A stretch of 64,000 bases of DNA from WHSW01 sp963821025 (GTDB lineage Bacteria; Actinomycetota; Thermoleophilia; Solirubrobacterales; 70-9): contig CAWGCG010000004.1 in NCBI GenBank assembly GCA_963821025.1, positions 930,001 through 994,000 of the forward strand. The letters run 5' to 3'. Made by a program: the position numbers and the translations under genes. Position 1 is the stretch's first letter. Each line of letters opens with the position of its first letter. The notes under the pieces are model-generated. The model was not told the DNA's origin and searched no databases. It was given only the letters and a program-made list of their open reading frames with translations. Shown piece after piece: positions 16,980-26,324 of the stretch.

Positions 16980-17599
16980 GTCCGGCGAGTGCGCGGGAGA
17001 GTGCGAAAGATCGCGTCCCACAGCGGCGTCGACACCCCGTAGCCGTAACGGTGGTCCTGGAAATGGTGTCGCATGTGCTGTTCGCGCAGGTGCTTTCCGA
17101 AGTGCGACTTCGGCACCGCGTGATGGAGGTAGTAGTGGGTGTAGTCGTAGACGAGGTAACCGGCGAGGAACCCGGCGAACAGCGGGTAGGCCGTGGGCAG
17201 ACCGAAGATCAGCCAGAAGGCGCCGAAGAAAAGCGCCGCCAGCGGGATGCTCGCACCCGGCGGCATCACCAACCGCATGCGGTCGTTGGGGTGATCGTGG
17301 TGAACGCCGTGGATGATGAAGTGCAGCCGGTGGCCGATCGGATGGTCGGGGTCCCAGTGAAAGACCTTGCGGTGCAGCCAGTACTCCGACAGGGTCCAGA
17401 TCAAAAGGCCCGCGAGCACCAGCGCGACGAGCTCGAGCGCTCCCTGGCCGTCGCGGGCGCCGAGGACGACGAGGGCGACGATCACCGGGGTGTAGATCAC
17501 CGCGGGGACCACCGGATGGATGCGCGAGAAGAAGTCGAGGAAGCGGCTCTTGAACAGAGGCGGCGAGGCGCTCAGGGTGGCGGTGCGCTCGGAGGACAT
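16976..17599 (-). CDS. Fatty-acid hydroxylase/sterol desaturase superfamily protein
   Basis: A 207-residue integral membrane di-iron protein. The eight-histidine set of the superfamily is clear: HRKVFH, HGVHHDH, HYYLHH and HMRHHF, arranged around four or so membrane helices. The closest named group is the fatty acid 2-hydroxylase (FAH) type, which hydroxylates acyl chains of membrane lipids using O2; carotenoid hydroxylases share the motifs. No fused cytochrome b5 domain is present. It stands upstream of the AT-hook gene on the same strand with about 80 bp between them. Confidence 0.88.
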   Translation of the reverse strand: MSSERTATLSASPPLFKSRFLDFFSRIHPVVPAVIYTPVIVALVVLGARDGQGALELVALVLAGLLIWTLSEYWLHRKVFHWDPDHPIGHRLHFIIHGVHHDHPNDRMRLVMPPGASIPLAALFFGAFWLIFGLPTAYPLFAGFLAGYLVYDYTHYYLHHAVPKSHFGKHLREQHMRHHFQDHRYGYGVSTPLWDAIFRTLPRTRRT

Positions 17600-17633
17600 C
17601 GTCCCAAGATCTTAGAACCTCGCGGGTTGGTTA

Positions 17634-17864
17634 TCAGTCGCGGACGAGGAGCGCCGGCTGGCGCGGGGGAACAAGGCCCTGAGCGGTGTCGGGCCGGAAG
17701 GTCGAGCACGGCTGGTCGAGATCGAGCGCGCAGAGCATGTTGCGGTGAAAGAAGCAGTCCTCGCAGCTGCGACCGTTCTTGCGCAAGCGGCGCTTGGCCG
17801 CTCCCTTTCGCCGCAGTCCCAGCGACTCGGCGATCCGCGTCGCCTCTTCAACCTCGATCGACAC
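17634..17864 (-). CDS. Small cysteine-containing hypothetical protein (76 aa)
   Basis: An N-terminal helix with many Arg/Lys residues is followed by RSCEDCFFHRNMLCALDLDQ and PCSTFRP, giving C-x2-C-x8-C-x7-C with a nearby His. This spacing suggests a small zinc- or iron-sulfur-binding site. I do not recognise a named family. The coding sequence is short, but the cysteine pattern and normal third-position GC bias support it. It is divergent from the MBL hydrolase gene (151 bp gap). Confidence 0.65.
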   Translation of the reverse strand: MSIEVEEATRIAESLGLRRKGAAKRRLRKNGRSCEDCFFHRNMLCALDLDQPCSTFRPDTAQGLVPPRQPALLVRD

Positions 17865-18015
17865 TGGTCCTCCCTCGCTTCGCGGTCAACTGCCTGCCGC
17901 GGCGATCATCCCAGCGCCGCGACGCCCGCGCCAGGGTCTTGTCCGCAAATCGCCCGAAGTTCGCGCCGGCGCGAATCGGTGGCTTTGCGGCCTTTGCGGG
18001 AATACTGTTCGGCAG

Positions 18016-18810
18016 ATGAGGATCACGGTGCTCGGCAAGTCGCCGGCATGGCAGGACGCGGGGGGCGCGTGCAGCGGGTATCTGGTCGCCGAAGCGCAGA
18101 CCGCGGTGCTGCTCGATTGCGGCAACGGTGTGTTCTCGAAGCTGCGCGAGCATCGCGACTACACCGAGGTCGACGCGGTGGTGATCTCGCATCTGCACGC
18201 CGATCACTTCATCGACCTCATCCCCTACGCCTACGCGCTGATGCTCACCCCGCGCCAGCAGCCGGTCCCGGTCGCCGGTCACCCCGGCACCGACGACCCG
18301 GCCCGCCCGCGGCTGATCGCTCCGCCGGGCGCCGCCCAGTTCTTTCGCTCGGTGGTCGGATGCTGGGGCGACGAGGCTCTGATCGAGCAGGCCTTCCGGA
18401 TCGAGGAGTACGACCGCGACTCGACCGTCGAGGTCGGGCCGTTGACCTTCACCTTTGCCGAGGTTCCCCACTACATCCTCACCCACGCCGTCAACCTCGT
18501 CTCGTCGAGCTCGCCCGGGCGGTTCACCTTCGGGGCCGACTGCTGTCCCTGCGAGGAGCTGGTCGAGGCCGCCCGCGATACCGATCTGCTCCTGGTCGAG
18601 GCGACCCTGCCGCGCCCTGAGCGCACCGGGATCCGCGGTCACCTGACCCCGGGCGAGGCGGGAGACCACGCCCGGCGGGCGGGCGCTAAGCGCTGTGTGC
18701 TCACCCACATCTCCGACGAGCTCGATGCCGAGTGGGCACGCCAGGAGGGCGAGCGCGGTTTCGGTGCGCCGGTCGAGGTGGCCCGCGCGGGGGACGTATT
18801 CGAGGTTTGA
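18016..18810 (+). CDS. MBL-fold metallohydrolase (RNase Z-like family)
   Basis: A 264-residue cytoplasmic hydrolase. The metallo-beta-lactamase zinc motif is HLHADH (about residues 58-63), followed by a metal-binding ADCC/D segment (FTFGADCC) and a late histidine in HISDELD. The N-terminus MRITVLGKSPAW and the overall order resemble the beta-lactamase/RNase Z-like hydrolases that include cyclic-nucleotide phosphodiesterases; tRNA processing cannot be assigned because the exosite arm is missing. The start was taken at the ATG next to this conserved N-terminus. Confidence 0.85.
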   Translation: MRITVLGKSPAWQDAGGACSGYLVAEAQTAVLLDCGNGVFSKLREHRDYTEVDAVVISHLHADHFIDLIPYAYALMLTPRQQPVPVAGHPGTDDPARPRLIAPPGAAQFFRSVVGCWGDEALIEQAFRIEEYDRDSTVEVGPLTFTFAEVPHYILTHAVNLVSSSSPGRFTFGADCCPCEELVEAARDTDLLLVEATLPRPERTGIRGHLTPGEAGDHARRAGAKRCVLTHISDELDAEWARQEGERGFGAPVEVARAGDVFEV

Positions 18811-18813
18811 ATC

Positions 18814-18890
18814 GCCACTCGCCACTCGTCACTCGCCACTCGAGCGGCGAGTGGCCAGCGGCCAGTGGCCAATGGCGAGTGGCGAGTGGC
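18814..18890. repeat. Strand-switching heptanucleotide array (11 units)
   Basis: Four units of GCCACTC type (18814-18841; third unit GTCACTC) are followed without a gap by seven units of the complementary GAGTGGC type (18842-18890: GAGCGGC, GAGTGGC, CAGCGGC, CAGTGGC, CAATGGC, GAGTGGC, GAGTGGC). All are exactly 7 bp, 77 bp in total, so the single strand can fold into one long hairpin. It fills the gap between the MBL hydrolase and hsp20 and may act as a terminator or 5' structure. Confidence 0.85.
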
Positions 18891-18902
18891 TAAATTTGCG
18901 CC

Positions 18903-19348
18903 ATGGCTCGACAGCGCGCCCTCGTAGTCAACTTCGAGCGCATGTGGCGGGAGATGGACGAGTTGATCGGCGACCCGTTCGCCGAACGCCTCACCACCGC
19001 CCAGCGCGCTCAGCCGGGCTTTTCACCCCGCGTCGACGTCTATTACTGCGGCAGCCCGCCGCGGGCGATCGTCAAGGCCGAGCTGGCGGGGGTCGAGATC
19101 GACTCGGTCGCGCTCGAGGTCGCCGGCCGCGACCTGGTGATCAGCGGCGAGCGTCCGGTGCAGGAGACCGAGGGCCGTGTCTACCAGCAGGTCGAGATCG
19201 AGGCCGGCCCCTTCCGGCGAGTGGTCGAGCTCGGCGTCGACGTCCTCGCCGAGCGCGCCAGGGCCAGCTATGAGGACGGCGTCCTGCGGGTGGAGCTGCC
19301 GCTCGCGGGCCAGGTCGCGCGCCGGGTGCCGATCGATCAGGCGGAGTG

Positions 19349-19349
<1 letters not shown>
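18903..19349 (+). CDS. Hsp20/alpha-crystallin small heat-shock protein
   Basis: A 148-residue ATP-independent chaperone. The alpha-crystallin domain runs from about residue 42 (PRVDVYY) to 135; the segments AELAGVEIDSVALEV and GVLRVELPL match the conserved beta-strands and the G-V-L signature of the family. A C-terminal I-x-I-like anchor (VPI) is present. The next gene is lon, starting one base into the stop codon (TGATG), so a holdase and a quality-control protease are co-translated. The heptanucleotide hairpin lies directly upstream of the start. Confidence 0.93.
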
Positions 19350-21739
<2,390 letters not shown>

Positions 21740-21823
21740 CGACCTCCCGATGGATACGCGCGGCCGGTGCGGGTATATCCTGACCAGCGCCGACACCGAA
21801 GACGACTGACAGAGAGGGAACCG

Positions 21824-22267
21824 ATGGCCAAGGACACCAAGACGAAGCGCGCGCGTGACGCGGTCGGATCGGCCGCGGACAACCCCTACCTGCGCCGTGT
21901 GATGGAAGACGAGGACCTCCGCGACAGCGTTCGCAACGCGGTCGACGCCGCCCGCCACGCCTACGACCGGCTCTCCTCGAACGGCAGCGTGATCGACACC
22001 GCGATCGACGATAAGAAGGTCCATAAGGACCTGAAGACCGCCGCCCAGAACCTGCGCGACGCGTCCGAGCGCTTCCGCGGCGAAAAGAAGAAGCGCCACT
22101 GGGGCCGTCGCTTCCTCCTGATCGCGATCGTTGGCGCGGTGCTCGCATTGGTGATCAGCGAGGACCTGCGCAAGACCGTGCTCGACAAGCTGTTTGGCGC
22201 CGAGGAGGAGTTCGAGTACACCTCGACCACCACCCCGGCGGCGTCCCCGGCGGCGACTGAGTCCTAG
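21824..22267 (+). CDS. Hypothetical single-pass membrane protein
   Basis: A 147-residue protein with no named domain that I recognise. A helical, charged N-terminal region (residues 1-95, rich in Lys/Arg/Asp/Glu) is followed by one membrane helix RRFLLIAIVGAVLALVIS (about 103-120) and an acidic, Thr/Ala/Pro-rich tail. The ATG at 21824 has AGAGAGGGA upstream. Its topology (large cytoplasmic helical part, single C-terminal anchor) recalls small stress-related membrane proteins near lon, but no function can be given. Confidence 0.75.
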   Translation: MAKDTKTKRARDAVGSAADNPYLRRVMEDEDLRDSVRNAVDAARHAYDRLSSNGSVIDTAIDDKKVHKDLKTAAQNLRDASERFRGEKKKRHWGRRFLLIAIVGAVLALVISEDLRKTVLDKLFGAEEEFEYTSTTTPAASPAATES

Positions 22268-22333
22268 CCCTCGCAGCGCCCCGAAAAGCGAAGCCTGCCG
22301 GGCGGGGAGCGCGCCGACCGGATCGTCGAGGCG

Positions 22334-22879
22334 ATGCGTGAATCGGTCGCCGAGGTCGGCGTCGCGGGCTCGACCTTCGCCCGCGTCTCCGCCAAGGCCG
22401 GGGTAAGCCGCGGGCTTCTTCACTATTACTTCCACACTAAGGAGCGCCTGCTGATCGAGGTGATCCGCCGCGACACCGAGCGGCGGATCGCGGCCCTGGG
22501 CGAGGCGATGGCCGCCGCCGGCGACCTCGACGAGCTGGTCGAGGCGCTGATGCCGGGGTTCGAGCGCGACGGTGGCGAGGACGGGGGTTACCTCTACATG
22601 GTCTCCGAGCTGCTCGTCGCCGCCCGCCACAACCCCGGGCTGCTGCGCGAGCTCGGCGCCGTGCTCGGCCGCGCCCGGGCGCAGTTCGCCGAGATTCTGC
22701 GCGAGCGCGAGCGCGCCGGCATCGTGCGCCTGCGCTTCGACGCCGAATCCGTGATCGATCAGATCCTGGCAGCGCGCGACGGTGCGGCGGTCCGGCATCT
22801 CGCCGACCCGGCCCTCGACCGCGAGGCCTCCGCCCGCGCCGAGCGCGAGGTCGCGCGCTTCCTGCTCACCGGCGGCTGA
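22334..22879 (+). CDS. TetR-family transcriptional regulator
   Basis: About 181 residues from the ATG at 22334. The helix-turn-helix FARVSAKAGVSRGLLHYYF is near the N-terminus, and the C-terminal helical part (TetR_C-like) would bind a ligand. The conserved sequence actually begins earlier: GERADRIVEAM is read in frame from about 22307 with no ATG/GTG/TTG start, only CTG at 22295, back to the stop of the preceding gene, which is in the same frame. The true start may therefore be the CTG, or the 5' end may be altered. Target unknown. Confidence 0.85.
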   Translation: MRESVAEVGVAGSTFARVSAKAGVSRGLLHYYFHTKERLLIEVIRRDTERRIAALGEAMAAAGDLDELVEALMPGFERDGGEDGGYLYMVSELLVAARHNPGLLRELGAVLGRARAQFAEILRERERAGIVRLRFDAESVIDQILAARDGAAVRHLADPALDREASARAEREVARFLLTGG

Positions 22880-22886
22880 GCCCGAC

Positions 22887-22933
22887 GGGTGGGACGGGTT
22901 TCGCCGCTCCTCGCGGCGTTTTCCGCCCCACCC
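22887..22933. repeat. 47-bp hairpin repeat, copy C (convergent intergenic)
   Basis: Outer arms GGGTGGG and CCCACCC; inner stem CGCCGC-TCCTC-GCGGCG followed by GTTTTCC. It lies between the convergent TetR and R2-like oxidase genes and is probably a bidirectional terminator. Confidence 0.85.
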
Positions 22934-22993
22934 CGGGCGGGGACACCTCCGTGCCCGAACTGACAGCGGCCGCCGACCACGCCCGCGACGGAT

Positions 22994-24289
22994 TCAGCCG
23001 AGCCGGTTGGGGCGCGCCGGGAAGACCTTGCCGAGCCGCGCCAGCGCGCGCAGCGAGCCGCGCGGGCGGATCCGGCGGCGCAACATCAGCCGCCGCGGGT
23101 CCTCGCCCTGCATCGAGGCGGCGATCCAGTCACGCCAGCTCGCCTCGAGCGTCAGGTCGGCGTCGGCGGCCACACCCGGATGGGCGACGCAGGCGCCGTC
23201 GGCGATCCGCAGGTGCCAGGGCTCGGCGTCGTCGAAGCGCCACTGGATCGTCATCGGGGTTCCGTTGGCCGCCTCGATGCGGGCGACCCGGGAGACGATG
23301 TCGAAGTAAAGGCGCTGGATCTCAGGCGAGGAGTCGGGACGCCCGTTGGGCTCGCCCATCACCCCGGCCTCGAGCAGGGTGAGCTGGCGCGCCGCGATCT
23401 CCTCCGGCGCCAGCGCCGGATCGATCGGCAACACCCCGGGCATCTGCTCGAGCGGATAGCCGGTGGCGCGCCACTTGGTCCGCACCGAGCGCAGCCCGAA
23501 GGCGAAGATGTCCTCGAGCTCGAATCCGTAACAGCGTGTGTATTCGCGGTCCCAGCCGGGGGGCGTGAAGACGGCGAGCGAGTAGGGCATCACCTCGCGC
23601 AGCAGCTCGGCCACCGCCCGCCTGCACTCATCCGACTCGGCGAAGCACTCGGAGAGCACCTTGACGCCGAAGCCGATGTGACGCTGCTCGTCGCGTGAGA
23701 CATTCGCCATTCCCTCGCTGAAGCCCGGCATGGTTCCCGACCTGACGAAGTAGTCCTCGATGTAGTGCTGGCCGGGCTGCGCCAGGGTCGCCTCGACGAC
23801 CATGTGGTAGAGCGCGATCGCGCGGGCGTAGTTGGGCAGCGAGCGGTCGCGGCGCAGGTCGTCGGCCATCGCGTCGAGACGGGCGAAGACGTTGCGATAG
23901 CCCCAGCCGAGCTGCGACTGCGTGTAGGCGAGGGTCGAGGCGATCGAGTCGCCGGCTCCGATCACCTCGGAGAAGAAGCGGTGAAAGAAGACCGAGTGGC
24001 GAGTCTCGTCGACCTGCTGGGTGGCGAGGAAGTACTTCTGCTCGGAGGTCGGTGCCGCGTCGATGTAGGGGGAGAGGTTGTCGGCGACCGAGTCCTCGCC
24101 GTAGAAGAACATCGAGTAGATCCACAGCGCCGATTTGCGCTGGATCTCGCTGAGGTCGTTCCAGCCCTCGCGGTCGCCGGAGAAGTCGATCGCCGCGGCG
24201 CGCCAGTTACCGTCCTCCCAGCGCCGGTAGAGGTCGTCGTAGCTGATTGAGGCGACGGCTGTGATTCCGTCCTTCTGGGCGACGCTCAT
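22994..24289 (-). CDS. R2-like di-metal oxidase fused to an SCP2-like sterol-binding domain
   Basis: A 431-residue protein. Residues 1-300 form a ferritin-like four-helix domain of the ribonucleotide-reductase R2 superfamily, with metal ligands in FFYGEDSVADN, QQVDETRHSVFFHRF and SRDEQRHIGFG (E and ExxH motifs), closest in layout to R2-like ligand-binding oxidases, not to class I R2, because no R1 gene is near. Residues about 315-405 resemble an SCP2 sterol-carrier domain (WRFDDAEPWHLRIADGAC ... ADLTLEASWRDWIAA). A lipid-binding module on an O2-activating oxidase suggests a hydrophobic substrate. Divergent from the YceI gene. The exact reaction is unknown. Confidence 0.8.
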   Translation of the reverse strand: MSVAQKDGITAVASISYDDLYRRWEDGNWRAAAIDFSGDREGWNDLSEIQRKSALWIYSMFFYGEDSVADNLSPYIDAAPTSEQKYFLATQQVDETRHSVFFHRFFSEVIGAGDSIASTLAYTQSQLGWGYRNVFARLDAMADDLRRDRSLPNYARAIALYHMVVEATLAQPGQHYIEDYFVRSGTMPGFSEGMANVSRDEQRHIGFGVKVLSECFAESDECRRAVAELLREVMPYSLAVFTPPGWDREYTRCYGFELEDIFAFGLRSVRTKWRATGYPLEQMPGVLPIDPALAPEEIAARQLTLLEAGVMGEPNGRPDSSPEIQRLYFDIVSRVARIEAANGTPMTIQWRFDDAEPWHLRIADGACVAHPGVAADADLTLEASWRDWIAASMQGEDPRRLMLRRRIRPRGSLRALARLGKVFPARPNRLG

Positions 24290-24395
24290 CGGTGTCCTCC
24301 TCGGATGCGCTGAACCTTTACACCGGCCGATGACGAAGTTTAGTCACTTGACGGCCTCGCTAGCGTCGCTGGTGAGCTCACGAGGGACGGACGAG

Positions 24396-24989
24396 ATGAG
24401 GAGCTGGTCGTTCGAGCCGGGACACACGGCTGCGCAGTTCAGGGCTCGCCACATGATGGTCACCTGGGTGCGCGGGGCGTTCAAGGACGTGCACGGGCGG
24501 GTGCTGTTCGACCTCGACGACTGCATGGCGACCAGCTTCGACGGGTTGATCGACGCGAGCGCTGTCTGGACCGGCGAGCCCGACCGCGACGCACACCTGC
24601 GGACCGCCGACTTCTTCGACGTCGAGAACCATCCCGAGATCAGCTTCACCGGCCGCTTCACAGAGCGAGTCGGCGATATCGACTTCAGGGCCTCGAGCGA
24701 GCTGACGATCCGCGGCAACACCGCCGAGGTCCCCCTCGACGTCCGCTACCTCGGCCAGTGGACAACGCCCTATTGGGAGGGCGATGAGAACAAGGGCGAG
24801 ATGACCCGGATCGGGTTCGCCTTGCGCGGCCGGCTGAATCGCAACGAGTTCGGGGTCTCCTGGAACGACGAGATCCCCGGCGGCGGGGTCGTCGTCTCCA
24901 ACTGGATCGACCTAGAGATCGACGTCGAGGCGATCCTCGATGACGACCTGCGCAAGGTCGGCCTCGACCAGGCGGTCTACTCGGCCTGA
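24396..24989 (+). CDS. YceI-family lipid/isoprenoid-binding protein
   Basis: A 197-residue lipocalin-like beta-barrel. The family patterns are present: HTAAQFRARHMMVTWVRG at the start, DVENHPEISFTGRF in the middle and FGVSWND towards the end. YceI proteins bind polyisoprenoids or fatty-acid derivatives; many are periplasmic, but this one has no signal peptide, so it is probably cytoplasmic. I chose the ATG at 24396 because homologues begin close to the first beta-strand and a GAGGGA sequence precedes it. It is transcribed divergently from the R2-like/SCP2 protein, which may also handle a lipid. Confidence 0.9.
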   Translation: MRSWSFEPGHTAAQFRARHMMVTWVRGAFKDVHGRVLFDLDDCMATSFDGLIDASAVWTGEPDRDAHLRTADFFDVENHPEISFTGRFTERVGDIDFRASSELTIRGNTAEVPLDVRYLGQWTTPYWEGDENKGEMTRIGFALRGRLNRNEFGVSWNDEIPGGGVVVSNWIDLEIDVEAILDDDLRKVGLDQAVYSA

Positions 24990-25408
24990 CCGGCGGCGCG
25001 CCAGTGCAGCTCACGCTCCGGCTCCAGGCGCAGCAGCGGCCCGGGCGGCGGCTCGACGACGTACTGGGGGTACCTGGCGCTCAGCGCGGCGAGCGCGTTC
25101 GCGGCGTCCGCGGCGGCGAGCACGGCGACGCGCCCGAGCAGCTGGACCCAGGCGAGCCGCTCCCAGTCGTCGTCGTAGACGTCGATGCAGAGGGCTGCCT
25201 CGGGTCGGCGGCGCAGCCAGCGCACCCGCGCGGGCTCGGCGGCGCGCTTGGGCTTGCGGTCGATCGCGCTCCAGACGGCCTGATCGGCGACGGCGAAGGT
25301 CACGGGCAGGACCCGCGGACGCTCGTCGCCGTCGACGAAGGCGAGTCTCGCCACTCGCTCTGCGGCGATTAGCTCACGCGCCCACGTGGGTAGGTTCTCC
25401 AACACCAT
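24977..25408 (-). CDS. PPOX-class F420-dependent oxidoreductase-like protein
   Basis: A 143-residue split-beta-barrel protein of the pyridoxamine 5'-phosphate oxidase superfamily. The segments ERVARLAFVDGDERPRVLPV, SAIDRKPKRAAEP and WVQLLGRVAVL match the actinobacterial F420-binding group (TIGR03668-like). Such enzymes use reduced deazaflavin F420 (or FMN, haem or biliverdin in relatives) to reduce small substrates. The last 13 bases overlap the 3' end of the convergent YceI gene. It is divergent from the LLM-family gene 32 bp away, another F420-type enzyme. Confidence 0.82.
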   Translation of the reverse strand: MVLENLPTWARELIAAERVARLAFVDGDERPRVLPVTFAVADQAVWSAIDRKPKRAAEPARVRWLRRRPEAALCIDVYDDDWERLAWVQLLGRVAVLAAADAANALAALSARYPQYVVEPPPGPLLRLEPERELHWRAAGQAE

Positions 25409-25440
25409 CGGCCGAGACTAAGCGAGCAGGAGGAAACGAG

Positions 25441-26295
25441 ATGGACGTTGGCATCGGACTCCCGAACGCGGTCCCCGGGACGACCGGCGAGCAGCTGACC
25501 GAGTGGGCGCGCCGCGCAGATGCCGCCGGCTTCTCCACCCTCGGGACGATCGACCGGCTGGTCTATCCCAACCTCGAGCCGCTGGTCGCGCTGGCGGCCG
25601 CCGCCGCGGTGACCGAGCGGATCGGGCTCGCGACCACGATCCTGATCGCCCCCATCCGCAACAACCCGGCGCTGATCGCCAAGCAGGCGGCCTCGGTCCA
25701 ACACCTCTCCGGGGGACGGTTGGTCCTCGGGATCGCGGTCGGCGGGCGCGAGGACGACTACGAGCAGGCCGGCGTCGACTTCGACAGCCGCGGTCACGGG
25801 TTCGAGGCGACGCTCGAGCGGCTGAAGCGGACCTGGGCCGACTCATCGGGCGCCTACACGATCGGCCCGGACGTCTCGGATAACCCGCCGCCGCTGGTGA
25901 TCGGCGGCTCGATCGACGCCACCTACCGCCGCGCCGCCGAGCTCGGCGACGGCTGGATCATGGGCGGAGGCACCCCCGATATGTTCGCCGAGGGCCGCGG
26001 CAAGCTCGACGCCGCCTGGGAGCAGGCCGGCCGCGACGGTGAGCCGCACCGGATGTCGCTCGCCTACTTCTCGCTCGGCGACGAGGGCGAGGCGAACGCG
26101 AACTCCTACCTCAAGCACTACTACTCATTCCTGGGCGAGTACGCGGATCAGATCGCCGCCAGCGCCGCCACCGACCCCGACACGGTTCGCGCCTACGTCG
26201 AGGCGTTCGAGCAGGCCGGCTGTGAAGAGCTGATCATCTTCCCGAGCTCGTCGGATCCCGAGCAGGTGGACTTGCTCGCCGAAGCGGCGCTTTGA
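25441..26295 (+). CDS. LLM-class (luciferase-like) F420- or flavin-dependent oxidoreductase
   Basis: A 284-residue TIM-barrel enzyme of the bacterial luciferase-like family. The N-terminus MDVGIGLPNAVPG, the GRLVLGIAVGGREDDYEQAG segment and the length fit the short LLM oxidoreductases, most of which in Actinomycetota use coenzyme F420. A good ribosome site (GCAGGAGGAAACGAG) precedes the ATG. The substrate is unknown. The gene is divergent from the PPOX protein, and the two may share the 32-bp control region. Confidence 0.9.
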   Translation: MDVGIGLPNAVPGTTGEQLTEWARRADAAGFSTLGTIDRLVYPNLEPLVALAAAAAVTERIGLATTILIAPIRNNPALIAKQAASVQHLSGGRLVLGIAVGGREDDYEQAGVDFDSRGHGFEATLERLKRTWADSSGAYTIGPDVSDNPPPLVIGGSIDATYRRAAELGDGWIMGGGTPDMFAEGRGKLDAAWEQAGRDGEPHRMSLAYFSLGDEGEANANSYLKHYYSFLGEYADQIAASAATDPDTVRAYVEAFEQAGCEELIIFPSSSDPEQVDLLAEAAL

Positions 26296-26301
26296 CCTAG
26301 C

Positions 26302-26322
26302 GACCGGCCACCGGCAAGCGGC
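26302..26322. repeat. Short heptanucleotide array
   Basis: Three 7-bp units GACCGGC, CACCGGC, AAGCGGC in the gap between the convergent LLM and glyS genes. They are close to the GAGCGGC/CAGCGGC units of the array at 18842-18890, so this is probably the same kind of element, short and decayed. Confidence 0.5.
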
Positions 26323-26324
26323 AA

